The translations under genes were made by a program, and so were the position numbers. From NCBI GenBank assembly GCA_046964515.1, contig JBKUYM010000001.1, forward strand, positions 486,007 through 550,006: a stretch of 64,000 bases of DNA, written 5' to 3'. This document shows positions 1 through 10,347 of the stretch, piece after piece (position 1 is the stretch's first letter; each line of letters begins with the position of its first letter). The stretch comes from UMGS1663 sp046964515. Lineage in GTDB: Bacteria; Bacillota; Clostridia; TANB77; CAG-508. The notes under the pieces are model-generated. The model saw nothing but the letters and a program-made list of their open reading frames with translations, was not told the DNA's origin and searched no databases.

Positions 1-843
1 ATAGTCGTGGGTACAGGGGGCTATGTTTGTGTGCCAGTAGGATTAGCTTGCAAGAAATTTCATATACCATTAGTTTTGCATGAAAGTAATGCTTTCCCTG
101 GAATGGCTGTTAAAATGTTAGCAAAAAAGGCAGATGAGGTATTTGTAGGATTTGCTGAAGCGGAGCAGAGACTTCCTAAAGCTAAGAAGATTATCGTTAC
201 AGGAACACCAACAAAGGTAACAAAACTATATATGACTAAAAAAGAAAAAGAGGAAATTAGAAAGCGTTTAGGTTTTTCTAAAGACTTACCCTTAGTTTTA
301 GCTTTTGGTGGAAGCCAAGGTGCCAAAAGTATTAATGAGAGTTTAATAGAGATAATTCAAAAAGAAATGAACAAAGATTACAATTTATTATGGGCAACAG
401 GGGCTAATAGCTATGATGAAATAAAAGAAATTTTAGAAAGAGAAAATAGAAGTTTAGAAAGTAGAAATACAGTAAAAATTGTTCCCTATATTTATAATAT
501 GGAAGAAATGTTAAATACGGTAGATGTGATTATTTCTAGAAGCGGAGCGATGTCTATTACAGAAATCTCTACTGTTGGAAAACCAGCTATTTTTATTCCT
601 TTTCCATATGCTGCTGAAAATCACCAAGAGTATAATGCAAGAGTATTGGAAAAAGCAAAAGCAGCAAAGGTTATTTTAGATAAAGCACTAACAGCGACTT
701 ATTTGAACCAAGAAGTAGAAGATTTAATAAAGGATCCACAGAAGATGGAAAATATGGGGATAAATGCACGTAAAATAGCGATGGACCATGTAGAAGATAA
801 GATATACGAGGAAATTAAAAAAATAGCTAACGAAATAGGATAA
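1..843 (+). CDS. murG: MurG, lipid II-forming N-acetylglucosaminyltransferase (5' end cut off)
   Basis: This is the C-terminal part of MurG. The enzyme adds GlcNAc from UDP-GlcNAc to lipid I on the inner membrane face, giving lipid II for peptidoglycan. The reading frame is open from base 1, so the start lies outside the window. Visible family motifs are GTGGYVCVP (the glycine-rich acceptor loop), HESNAFPG, the GGSQGAKSINE donor-side loop and SRSGAMSITE in the UDP-sugar pocket. About 280 of the usual 360 or so residues are present, and the missing part is the N-terminal loop. The only in-phase GTG near the beginning lies inside a conserved motif and is not a start. A hairpin terminator follows directly. 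Confidence 0.95.
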   Translation: MVVGTGGYVCVPVGLACKKFHIPLVLHESNAFPGMAVKMLAKKADEVFVGFAEAEQRLPKAKKIIVTGTPTKVTKLYMTKKEKEEIRKRLGFSKDLPLVLAFGGSQGAKSINESLIEIIQKEMNKDYNLLWATGANSYDEIKEILERENRSLESRNTVKIVPYIYNMEEMLNTVDVIISRSGAMSITEISTVGKPAIFIPFPYAAENHQEYNARVLEKAKAAKVILDKALTATYLNQEVEDLIKDPQKMENMGINARKIAMDHVEDKIYEEIKKIANEIG

Positions 844-847
844 GGAA

Positions 848-875
848 AATAGTACTTTTGTGGTACTATTTTTTT
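848..875 (+). terminator. Rho-independent terminator of murG
   Basis: An 8-bp perfect stem (AATAGTAC with GTACTATT) and a 7-nt loop are followed by a T run, 5 nt after the murG stop. Confidence 0.85.
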
Positions 876-903
876 GAAATCTCTGTAAATAGGATTAAAA
901 GTA

Positions 904-932
904 TTGCAAAATGCGTAAAATTCATTTAGAAT
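904..932 (+). promoter_or_regulatory. SigA-type promoter of topA
   Basis: TTGCAA and TAGAAT are separated by 17 nt, and the topA start is 34 nt downstream of the -10. It is read from consensus only. Confidence 0.5.
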
Positions 933-966
933 ACTAGAATGAGAAAAAAGGAAAAAGGAGAAATCA

Positions 967-3025
967 ATGGCAGATAAATTAATTATCGTGGAATCACCAG
1001 CAAAAGCAAACACCATTAAAAAGTTTTTAGGTGGTAGTACGAAGGTAGTTGCCTCTATGGGGCATATTAGAGATTTACCAAAATCAAAATTAGGTGTAGA
1101 TGTTGCTAATGATTTTGAACCAGAATATATTAATATTAGAGGAAAAGGGGATTTGATTAAAAGTTTAAAAAAAGAGGCTACTACTGCTAAAAAAGTATAT
1201 CTAGCAACTGACCCTGATCGTGAAGGGGAAGCAATTGCGTGGCATTTAGCACATATTTTGTCTATTCCAGAAGATAGTATTTGTAGGGTAACTTTTAATG
1301 AAATTACAAAAGAAACGGTTCAAGAATCTATAAAACATCCTCGAAAAATAGATATGCATTTGACGGATGCCCAACAAGCACGCCGTGTGTTAGATCGTAT
1401 TGTGGGGTATAAAATGAGCCCTGTACTATGGAAAAAAGTAAAAAGAGGATTATCAGCAGGAAGAGTACAGTCAGTAGCAGTAAAACTAATTGTGGATAGA
1501 GAGAAAGAAATTGAACAATTTATTCCAGAAGAATATTGGAATATTTATGCTACTTTACTAGATGAAAAATCAAAGAAATCTTTTGAAGCACATTTTTTTG
1601 GAAAAGATGGAAAAAAACAAGAAATCCATTCTAAAGAAGAAGTAGATGTCATTGTAAAAGAAATAGAAAAAGCACATTATATGATTAGCAATATTAAAAA
1701 GAGTGAAAAGAAAAGAACACCAGCACCTCCTTTTACAACTAGTACCATGCAACAGGAAGCATCTAGAAAATTAGGTTTTACTTTAAAAAAGACTATGTCC
1801 ATTGCACAAGGGTTATATGAGGGCGTGAAAGTACCAGAAAAAGGTTCTGTGGGATTGATTACCTATATGAGAACAGATTCTACCAGAATATCAGAAGAGG
1901 CAAGAACTGCTGCAAAACAACATATTGAGAAGGTATATGGGGCAAATTATTACGAAAATCGTTATTATAAAACCAAAAAAGAGGCACAAGATGCGCATGA
2001 AGGTATTAGACCAACTTATGTAGAATTAGAACCAGAAAAAATTAAAGAAGCACTTACAGCAGACCAATATAAGCTATATCGTTTAATCTATCATAGATTT
2101 ATTGCCAGTCAAATGGCAGCAGCTATCTATGATACTATGGCAGTAGATATACAAGCGGGGAGTTATACTTTTAAGGCAAATGGACAAACGTTGAAATTTA
2201 AAGGTTTTATGACACTATATGTAGAATCTAAAGATGAAAAAGAAGAAGAAGATAGTACAAAATTGCCAGAATTAGAAGAAAAACAAGAAGTGATTAAACA
2301 GAAATTAGAACCAAAACAGAGTTTTACGGAACCGCCTCCAAGATATACAGAAGCAAGTTTAGTAAAAGCATTAGAGGAAAAGGGAATTGGTAGACCAAGT
2401 ACGTATTCTCCTACGATTACCACTATTTTAGAAAGACGCTATATTGAGAAAGAGCAAAAACAATTAATACCAACAGAACTGGGAAGAATTGTAAATAAAT
2501 TATTAACAGAGAATTTTTCAGATATTGTCAATGTAGAATTTACGGCAAAAATAGAGGCAGAATTTGATGAAGTAGCAGAAGGAAAAGAAGCATGGAAGCA
2601 AGTGATTAGGGAATTTTATGGACCTTTTGAGACACAAGTGGAAAAAGTAGAAAAAGAACTAGAACATGTTAAATTAGAAGAAGAAGTTTCAGATGTGCCA
2701 TGTGAGAAATGTGGTAGAATGATGGTATATAAGTACGGAAGATATGGTAAGTTTTTAGCTTGTCCACGGTTATCCAGAATGTAAAAATGCAAAGCCAATT
2801 ATAGAAACAATTGATGTACCTTGCCCAAATTGTGGAGGAAAAGTCATTATTAAAAAAACAAAACGTAAGAGAAATTTCTATATTTGTGAGAATAATCCCG
2901 TAAGTTGTAATTATATTTCTTGGAATAAACCAAAGCCAGGGGAAAAATGGGACCCTGAGCAGCAAGAAAAAGTAGATAAAGAGGTTAAACCAGAAAATAA
3001 AAAGAATAAAAAGAATAAAAAGTCA
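967..3025 (+). CDS. topA: DNA topoisomerase I, joined by a +1 frameshift at CGG
   Basis: This is the type IA topoisomerase that relaxes negative supercoils. The TOPRIM domain lies at the N-terminus (IIVESPAKA, then DPDREGEAIAWH), and the catalytic tyrosine is about residue 300 in ITYMRTDSTRIS. The C-terminus carries zinc ribbons (CEKCGRM, CPNCGGK). The start ATG follows AAAAAGGAG. The zero frame stops at 2784 in the middle of the first zinc ribbon. Dropping the C at 2767, so that CCA CGGT TAT reads as Pro-Gly-Tyr, restores the expected CPGYPEC and runs to TAA at 3023-3025, about 685 residues, which is normal for the family. The second part ends in a lysine/asparagine-rich tail. CGG occurs in frame nowhere else in the gene. 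Function is certain; the mechanism of the frame change is inferred. Confidence 0.93.
2767..2769 (+). other. CGG +1 frameshift site in topA
   Basis: The zero frame reads CCA CGG TTA TCC AGA ATG TAA. The +1 frame after the C reads GGT TAT CCA GAA TGT AAA, which completes the zinc-ribbon knuckle CPGYPEC. Confidence 0.75.
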
Positions 3026-3129
3026 CAGAAATAAATAAAGATATTATACAACGATTACATAAAAAGAGTTGAAAGCAATCTAAGGATATTATTAAATAAT
3101 AAAAAATAATATAAAAGAGGAAAGTAAAG

Positions 3130-3807
3130 ATGAAGAAAGAAAAGGGGCTTACACTAGTTGCTTTAACTGTGACGATAATTATTCTAATTATATTAGCTGG
3201 AATAAGTTTAAATTTTATTGTAGGAGATAATGGTTTATTTTCTACTGCCAAGAAAGCAAAAGAGAATATGCAAATAGCACAACAGGAAGAATCAGAAATG
3301 ATAAATTATTTAGATGAAGAAACATTTAATCAATTAAAAGATATTCATGGTACTTATGAATCAGTAATATATCAAGTGAAAGAAGAATATAAGACCTTAG
3401 AGAAGGAATTTGAAGAATTTAGAAAACAGATTGCAGAAAAGATTACTCAAAAAGGTGTAGAAACAACTTATACAGATTCTATAGAACAGATGAAAAATAA
3501 TATGGATTTATTAAAAGTTGGGACTCCATTAAAAGAATATGTATTAACAGAGAAAATATTTAGAACTTCTGGACAATCACCAGCTATTTTTAATATTAGC
3601 AGTATAGTACCAAATTATAAGAAATTAGTATTATATGAAAATATGGTTATTTTACCATGGGGAACTTATGCAAGTGGATTTGGTGGAGGAACATATGATG
3701 CGCCAATTACAAGTGTAACATATGATGCAACTACAGGGAGAGTGGGCGTGTCTTCTTCAAAGGCGTATCCTGGCTATATCCGTATTTTGTATGATCCGAA
3801 TATTTAA
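3130..3807 (+). CDS. Prepilin-like membrane-anchored surface protein with coiled coil
   Basis: The 225-residue protein opens with a short basic stretch, then KGLTLVALTVTIIILIILAG and LVGDNGLF-type residues. This is the class III/pseudopilin-like N-terminal helix also present in the proteins starting at 18224, 30789 and 37750. The usual Glu at +5 of prepilins is absent, so cleavage by a prepilin peptidase is uncertain. Residues about 75-120 look coiled-coil (Glu/Lys/Gln rich), followed by a Gly/Tyr/Thr-rich beta domain to the end. The C-terminal domain resembles that of the protein at 30789. AAAGAGGAAAG precedes the ATG. No pilus assembly genes are in the window. The likely role is a surface-exposed protein of unknown ligand. 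Confidence 0.65.
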   Translation: MKKEKGLTLVALTVTIIILIILAGISLNFIVGDNGLFSTAKKAKENMQIAQQEESEMINYLDEETFNQLKDIHGTYESVIYQVKEEYKTLEKEFEEFRKQIAEKITQKGVETTYTDSIEQMKNNMDLLKVGTPLKEYVLTEKIFRTSGQSPAIFNISSIVPNYKKLVLYENMVILPWGTYASGFGGGTYDAPITSVTYDATTGRVGVSSSKAYPGYIRILYDPNI

Positions 3808-3823
3808 ACTATGTTTTAAAATT

Positions 3824-3853
3824 AGACCTATCTACAAAGATAAGGTCTTTTTT
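3824..3853 (+). terminator. Rho-independent terminator after the prepilin-like gene
   Basis: AGACCTATC pairs with GATAAGGTCT around a short loop, with one bulge, followed by a T run. Confidence 0.7.
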
Positions 3854-4387
3854 AATGGAAAAAGAATTATTAGGAGAAAACGAAAGGTATTTTTATAAAT
3901 TTGAATAGACATTTGAACTTAAATATAGGTGTTAAAGAACAGAGGATATTTTAGAAAGCAAGTTTATTTTTTATGATTTAGAGCGACAATGTGTACTTCC
4001 AATAAGAATGTTATAACAAAGAAGTATAAACAGATTTTAATAGAATTTAAAGAAAATAGAATAAATAAGCAACAATAAAATTTGATAGGAATAAAAGAAA
4101 AATATATAGATAGATAAAATAATATGATAGAACCATAAGAAGTTTAAAAAATAAATTACAAAAAGATTAATATTATAAAGGAAAAGTTGCAGAATATAAA
4201 GAAAAAACATGGTCAGGTATTTACATATTTTAAACTAATAAAGTGTGAGGTATCATTGAATGGCTTACATACTTTTGCTATGAGATTTTTAATAAGATAT
4301 TGTAATTTAGTAAAATCTATTATATAATAAATGACTAGGAAAAATGAGCAAAAAGCTTCATTTGAAAAAGGAGAATAGGGTAGAATC
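3854..4387. other. AT-rich intergenic stretch with no recognisable gene
   Basis: About 530 nt rich in A, with no open frame of useful length on either strand and no clear hairpin. It may be decayed coding DNA or an untranslated leader for the helicase gene. I see nothing specific in it. Confidence 0.5.
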
Positions 4388-7300
4388 ATGATTATAGAGT
4401 CTAATCTTTTAGAAGAATTATATCAAGATGCAGGTAATGTGGAGAAAGAAAAAGCACAAAAGTATATGGAAGAAAAAAGAGTAAATATTACGAAGGTGGT
4501 TTATGAAGATAGTCGTAATTTTGAAATTCATGCAAAAGTAAGAGGAGACGAAGATACGTATGAAGTATATATACAAGTAAGACAAGGAGAAATAGAGAAT
4601 GTAAGTTGTACTTGCCCCGATTATAGAAATCATTATGCTGCTTGTAAACATGTATTAGCTACCTTGATGGAGTTTTCAGAAAATAGTGAATATCTTAGAA
4701 TTTTTGCAGGAGACGCCAAAAAAGATGAAAATGATTTTACGGTTTATAATCAATATCAGAAAAAGAAACAAGAAGAAAAATATAGGACTTTTAAAAAATT
4801 AATTCATACATTTTACCCTAATAATGGACCGATAAAAGATGTTAGAGGACAAGAGGAAAGTATACCACATGCAATTAGAATAGAACCACAACTTATTTAT
4901 GATGTGTATCATAAAATCTTAAAATTATCTGTAAAAATAGGGGATAAACAATTATATAAATTGAAAGATTTTCCAGAATTTTATGAAAGAATGCTAAATA
5001 AGGAATTTTACCGTTATGGTACAAAATTAGCATTTGTCCATGAAGAAAATGCTTTTGCAAAGGAAAGTTTACCTTTATTACAATATATTTTAAAATATGC
5101 TGAAATCATGAAGTATGCTAATGAAACAGGAGAATATACAATTTACACGAAACATATTAATGATGGATATATTACGATTTCTAATAGTGGATTAGATGAT
5201 TTATTTGAAATATTAAAAGGAAAAAGAATTAACTTACAAAAAGAATATACAGAAACGACGATTTTATTACAAGAAAAAGAACCAGATATCCAATTTTCTG
5301 TAGAAAAAATTAACCAGTCAGAATATCGTTTAGTACCTAACATGGATATTTATAATTATGATTTATTAGAAGGAAAAGCTTATGTATATTTTTTACAAGC
5401 AGATACTTTATATAGATGTCAAAAAACGTTTCAAGAAACGGTACTTTCTTTATTGCAAATATTTAGAACAAATTTTACAAATGAAATCGTCTTTCCGAAG
5501 GCAGAATTATCACAGTTGTTTTCTGTTGTATTTCCAAAGATAAAAGAACATATAGACCTTTCTAAAGTAGAAGAAAAAGAAATAGAAGCATATATTCCAG
5601 AAGAGTTATATGTTAAATTGTTTTTGGATTATGATGTTAATAATCATATAACAGCAGATATTCAATTTGTGTATGGAGATATACAATTTAATCCTTTGGC
5701 AGAGGAAAAAGTAACAGTAGCAAGGGATATTGTTAAAGAAGATGAAGTATTAGAGACTTTTAGAAAAACAGGATTTTTGTTAGATACCGCTCACCAGAGG
5801 TTAATTTTAATAAAAGAAGAAGCCATTTATCAGTTTTTAGCACAAGAAATTGAAAACTATATGCAAAAGTTTGAAGTGCTAGCGACACAAAATTTTAAAG
5901 AAAAAGAAATAAAACAACCACAGATAAGTAATTTAGGCGTAAGAATTGAAAATCAGTTATTGAAAGTGGATTTTTCACAATTAGATTTTGACCCCGCAGA
6001 ATTAAAAGAAATCATGGAAAATTATAAGCTAAAAAAGAAATATCACCGATTGAAGGATGGAAGCTTTTTAAACTTGCAAGAAAATGAGACTATGGATTTA
6101 ATAGATAGCTTAACAGCCGGAATGAATGTTGGATTTCAAGAGATTAAGACAGGAGAATTAAAATTACCCCTTTATCGAAGTATGTATTTAGAAAGATTAT
6201 TACAAAATATGAAACATACACGAGTAGAAAAAGAAGAAAATTACCAGATGTTAGTAAATCGTGTAGGAGAAAAACAAGTAGGAACGAATGTAATAATACC
6301 TTCTAGCCTACAAGCTGATTTAAGATATTATCAGAAGGTGGGATTTGAATGGCTAAAAATATTAGACCAATATGGATTAAGTGGTATTTTAGCAGATGAT
6401 ATGGGACTTCGGAAAAACCATTCAAGTAATTACACTATTATTGGATTATGTAGAAAAAGAGCAAAATCCAAAGCCAAGTATGGTTATTAGCCCCAGTTCT
6501 CTTTGCCTAAATTGGGAAAACGAAATACAAAAATTTGCACCATCTTTAAAAACTTTGGTTATTCATGGAACGGCAGAAGAAAGAAGAAATCAATTAAAAA
6601 AAGTTTGCAACTATCATGTGGTGATTACTTCTTATGATTTGTTAAAAAGAGATATAGAACTATATAAAGAACATCAATATGCATTCAAATATAGTATTGC
6701 AGATGAAGCACAATATATTAAAAATAATAATACACAAAATGCAAAAGCGATTAAAGAGATTGAAGCAGAAACTAGGTATGCTTTAACGGGAACTCCAATA
6801 GAAAATTCTTTATCAGAATTATGGTCTATTTTTGATTATATTATGCCAGGTTATCTTTTTAGCTATAGAAAATTTAAAGAATTATATGAAACTCCGATAG
6901 TAAAAGAAGAAAATAATGAAGCTATGAAAAAATTGAAGATGTTAATAGAGCCTTTTGTTTTAAGAAGAATAAAAACAGAAGTATTGACAGAATTACCAGA
7001 TAAAAGTATTACGATTCTACACAATGAAATGCAAGAAGAACAATTAAAGGTATATGCTTCTTATATGGCAAATGCAAAACAAGAGGCTATGGATGAGATG
7101 CAAGCAAATGGCTTTGAAAAAAGTCAGATAAAAATATTGGCCTTATTAATGAGATTAAGACAAATTTGTTGTCATCCGGGCTTATTTATAGAAAACTATG
7201 CAGGAGAAAGTAGTAAATTAAACCAGTGTATAGAAATTCTAAAAGATGCAGTAGCATCTGGACATAAAATTTTATTGTTTTCAGGCTATACGGGTATGTT

Positions 7301-7721
7301 TGAATTTATAGAAAAAGCTTTGAGAAAAGAAAATATAGCTTATTTTAAATTAACTGGGCAAACGAAAGTAGCAGAGAGAATTAAGTTGGTAGAAGAATTT
7401 AATAATAATGAAGAAATCAAAGTTTTCTTAATTTCACTAAAAGCAGGTGGAACTGGTTTGAATTTAATAGGTGCGGATATGGTTATTCATTATGACCCAT
7501 GGTGGAACTTATCAGCAGAAAATCAAGCAACAGATAGAACATATCGTATAGGGCAGAAACGAAACGTACAAGTTTATAAATTAATTACGAAAAATTCTAT
7601 CGAAGAAAAAATTTATGAATTGCAACAAAAGAAAGCAAAGTTAATTGATAATATGTTATCTACGAATGAAACCTTTATTAACAAATTAACGAAAGAAGAT
7701 ATTATGGAATTATTTAAATAG
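4388..7721 (+). CDS. SWIM zinc-finger SNF2-family helicase, joined by a +1 frameshift at CGG
   Basis: This is a SWI2/SNF2 DNA-dependent ATPase of the bacterial type. A SWIM zinc motif (CTCPDYRN...CKH) lies near residues 74-92, followed by a long helicase-associated region. The helicase core has Walker A, DEAQ (about residue 770), TGTPIENSLSELWS, FVLRRIK, LLFSGY, KAGGTGLNL and DRTYRIGQ. The zero frame breaks inside Walker A: it reads DDMGL then arginine (CGG at 6410). Skipping that C gives DDMGLGKT and the frame stays open to TAG at 7721, about 1110 residues in all, a normal length. The two halves overlap by about 95 nt in different frames. Without the frame change no ATPase can be made. The role is probably DNA or RNA polymerase remodelling; the substrate is unknown. 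Confidence 0.9.
6410..6412 (+). other. CGG +1 frameshift site in the Walker A motif of the SNF2 helicase
   Basis: The zero frame reads GGA CTT CGG AAA AAC. Skipping the C gives GGA CTT GGA AAA ACC, that is GLGKT, the nucleotide-binding P-loop. Confidence 0.78.
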
Positions 7722-7739
7722 AAGAAGAAGGGGGAGAAT

Positions 7740-9107
7740 ATGAAGTCATATATTACGGTTATCGGTGGTGGACTTGCAGGAGCAGAGGCGGCCTATCAAA
7801 TTGCAAAAGAAGGTATCAAAGTTAAATTATATGAGATGAAACCTGTTCATTTTTCTCCTGCACATTCTAATGAAAATTTAGCGGAGATTGTTTGTAGTAA
7901 TTCTTTTAAATCTAATTTACATACCAATGCTTGTGGATTGCTTAAAGAAGAACTAAGATGGTTAGACAGTTTATTAATTCGTGTAGCTGATGAGACAGCT
8001 GTTCCTGCTGGACAGGCACTAGCGGTAGACAGAGAATTGTTTTCTAAAAGGGTTACACAGATATTAGAAAATAATAAGCAAATAGAAATCATACATGAAG
8101 AAGTAAAAGATATAGCATTATTAGCAAAAGAGGGAATTGTAATTGTGGCTACAGGTCCTCTAACATCAGATGCTTTATCAGAGAACATTGCCCAAATAAC
8201 AGGACAAGATAAATTACATTTTTATGATGCAGCAGCACCAATTTTGCTAAAAGATTCTGTGAATAAAGATATAGCTTTTTGGGGAGATCGCTATGAGCAA
8301 GAAAGAGAAAAACAAGAGTCTATTGACGAATGGAAAAATAGAAGAAAAGGTATAAAAGAAGCGGATTATTTAAATTTACCAATGAATCAAGAAGAATATG
8401 AGGCATTTTGGGAAGCTTTGGTGAAGGCAGAAGTGGTACAATTGCACGAATTTGAAAAAAGAGAAATTTTTGAGGGATGCATGCCGATTGAGGTAATGGC
8501 TAAAAGAGGAAAAGATACATTGCGATTTGGTCCTTTAAAACCTGTAGGATTTACAGACCCAAGGACTGGAAAAAGACCTTATGCTGTTGTACAATTAAGA
8601 CAGGATAATATGACAGGAAATTTATATAATCTTGTAGGATTTCAAACTAATTTAAAATTTGGAGAACAAAAACGTGTATTTCAAATGATACCAGGATTAG
8701 AAAAAGCAGAATTTGTAAAATATGGAGTAATGCATAGAAATACTTTTTTGAATGCACCACAATTACTTAACCAAACTTATCAGTTAAAACAAAATGAAAA
8801 TATTTATTTTGCAGGACAGATTACTGGTGTAGAAGGTTATGTAGAGTCAATTAGTTCTGGTATGGTAGCTGCTTTGAATGCTATAAAACAGTATAAACGC
8901 AGTAGAGAAAGAATTATTTTTTCAGAAGAAACCATGATTGGTGCTATTTCTCATTATATAGCAACTCCAAATGATAAGTTTCAACCTATGAATGCTAATT
9001 TTGGTATTTTACCTCCTTTAAAAGAGAAAATAAGAGATAAAAAGGAAAGGTATACTAAGCTAGCAGATAGAGCGATAAGTAAAATAAAGGAGGAAGTTTA
9101 TGACTGA
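7740..9107 (+). CDS. trmFO: TrmFO, folate-dependent tRNA m5U54 methyltransferase
   Basis: This flavoprotein makes 5-methyluridine at position 54 of the tRNA T loop, using methylenetetrahydrofolate and FAD. The N-terminal GGGLAGAEAAYQIA is the FAD-binding Rossmann loop. SNSFKSN and the later GQITGVEGYVES motif are typical of TrmFO/Gid. At 455 residues the length is usual for the family. GAAGGGGGAG gives a strong ribosome site 18 nt after the helicase stop, so the two may be cotranscribed. It ends in TGA, overlapping the ATG of the next gene (ATGACTGA), which shows that TGA is a stop codon here. Confidence 0.95.
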   Translation: MKSYITVIGGGLAGAEAAYQIAKEGIKVKLYEMKPVHFSPAHSNENLAEIVCSNSFKSNLHTNACGLLKEELRWLDSLLIRVADETAVPAGQALAVDRELFSKRVTQILENNKQIEIIHEEVKDIALLAKEGIVIVATGPLTSDALSENIAQITGQDKLHFYDAAAPILLKDSVNKDIAFWGDRYEQEREKQESIDEWKNRRKGIKEADYLNLPMNQEEYEAFWEALVKAEVVQLHEFEKREIFEGCMPIEVMAKRGKDTLRFGPLKPVGFTDPRTGKRPYAVVQLRQDNMTGNLYNLVGFQTNLKFGEQKRVFQMIPGLEKAEFVKYGVMHRNTFLNAPQLLNQTYQLKQNENIYFAGQITGVEGYVESISSGMVAALNAIKQYKRSRERIIFSEETMIGAISHYIATPNDKFQPMNANFGILPPLKEKIRDKKERYTKLADRAISKIKEEVYD

Positions 9108-10173
9108 AATAAGTTTATGTATGATAGTAAAAAATGAGGAAGCAGTTATAGGCAGATGTTTAGAGAGTGTAAAAGATATTGCGGATGAAATTATTATTGT
9201 AGATACGGGATCTACGGATAGTACAAAGGAAATTATTTCTAAGTATACGGATAAAATATATGATTTTAAATGGGTAGATGATTTTGCAAAAGCAAGAAAT
9301 TTTTCTTTTTCAAAAGCAACTAAGGAATATATTATGTGGCTTGATGCAGATGATGTGATATTACCAGAGGATTATGAAAAATTTATAAAGTTAAAACAAG
9401 ATATAGATACCAATATAGATATATATGTTATGAAATATAATTATTTTGTAGATAAAGATAATATACCAAGTTTAATACAAGACAGAGCAAGATTATTCAA
9501 GAGGAGTAAAAATTATCAATGGATAAGTCCAATTCATGAGGTTATTATAAGAACAGGAAATGTAAAGGATATAGATATTTCTATAACGCATAAAAAAGAA
9601 GAAATACAAGATCCATATAGAAATATTAGAATTTTTGAAAAAATGAAAGCAGAAGGGATTCAACTAGATGATAGGCAGGAATATTGTTATGCTAGAGAAT
9701 TCTATGGTATGCAGGAATTTAAAAAAGCAAGGGATTTATATGAAGAATATATACAAAAGTATGAAGTAGAATATCAAGATAAAAAAAGTTTTTTATATCC
9801 AGCCTTTTTGGAACTATCAGATTGTTATAAAAATTTATTTGAAAAAGAAAAACAACTATCTACATTATTAAAAGTGTTAAAATATGATATACCTGGGTCA
9901 GATTGTTGTTGTAAAATAGGTGATGTATTCTTAGAAAGCAAAGAATACAAAATTGCAATATTTTGGTATGAATTAGCAATATGCAATAAAGATATACAAG
10001 ACGATAAAGGAGATGTGAATATAGATTATAAGGAGTATACTCCCTATATTAACTTAGGTGTTTGCTATTATTGGATGGGTGATAGAGAAAAAGCAAAAGA
10101 ATTTAATGAAAAAGCTGGCAGAATTAAACCAAATGATGATACTTATTTATACAATAAAAACTGTTTTCAATAG
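9100..10173 (+). CDS. Family 2 glycosyltransferase with TPR-like C-terminus
   Basis: The 357-residue protein has an N-terminal GT-A domain (CMIVKNEEAVIGRCLESV, DEIIIVDTGSTD, metal-binding MWLDADD near residue 85). The C-terminal half is made of helical repeats resembling tetratricopeptides (EFKKARDLYEEYI, KIAIFWYELAI, MGDREKAKEFNEKA). This architecture is common in SPBc2-like and surface-polysaccharide or protein glycosylation enzymes of Clostridia. The start overlaps the trmFO stop by 8 nt, with AAAGGAGG in the end of trmFO, so the genes are translationally coupled. The acceptor and sugar cannot be read from sequence. A target could be the nearby prepilin-like surface proteins, but that is only a guess. 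Confidence 0.85.
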   Translation: MTEISLCMIVKNEEAVIGRCLESVKDIADEIIIVDTGSTDSTKEIISKYTDKIYDFKWVDDFAKARNFSFSKATKEYIMWLDADDVILPEDYEKFIKLKQDIDTNIDIYVMKYNYFVDKDNIPSLIQDRARLFKRSKNYQWISPIHEVIIRTGNVKDIDISITHKKEEIQDPYRNIRIFEKMKAEGIQLDDRQEYCYAREFYGMQEFKKARDLYEEYIQKYEVEYQDKKSFLYPAFLELSDCYKNLFEKEKQLSTLLKVLKYDIPGSDCCCKIGDVFLESKEYKIAIFWYELAICNKDIQDDKGDVNIDYKEYTPYINLGVCYYWMGDREKAKEFNEKAGRIKPNDDTYLYNKNCFQ

Positions 10174-10229
10174 AAAAATGAATTCTTTAAATATAATTTA
10201 ATAGTACAATAAACTATATTTTTTGGGAA

Positions 10230-10295
10230 AAGTTGACAAAATACATTACAAATTTACATAAAACTATTGTCAACTTCTTTTTTGTATGCTAAAAT
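10230..10295 (+). promoter_or_regulatory. Promoter with 10-bp inverted repeat upstream of the repeat-rich gene
   Basis: AAGTTGACAA (10230-10239) and TTGTCAACTT (10267-10276) are a perfect inverted repeat. The right arm holds TTGTCA, 17 nt before TAAAAT (10290-10295), which has a TG extended -10. The repeat could be an operator or a terminator stem for the upstream gene. Confidence 0.5.
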
Positions 10296-10347
10296 AAACA
10301 TAAGTATGAAAAGAATTGTATAAATAACTTTGAAAGGGGTTTTATAA

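Noticed and set aside
699..1016. Minus-strand frame opposite the murG-topA junction
   Set aside because: It spans a terminator and two confirmed genes on the other strand and has no ribosome site or recognisable domain.
9105..9107. Possible TGA recoding
   Set aside because: TGA clearly ends trmFO and overlaps the next start in a normal ATGACTGA junction, so the stop code is standard.
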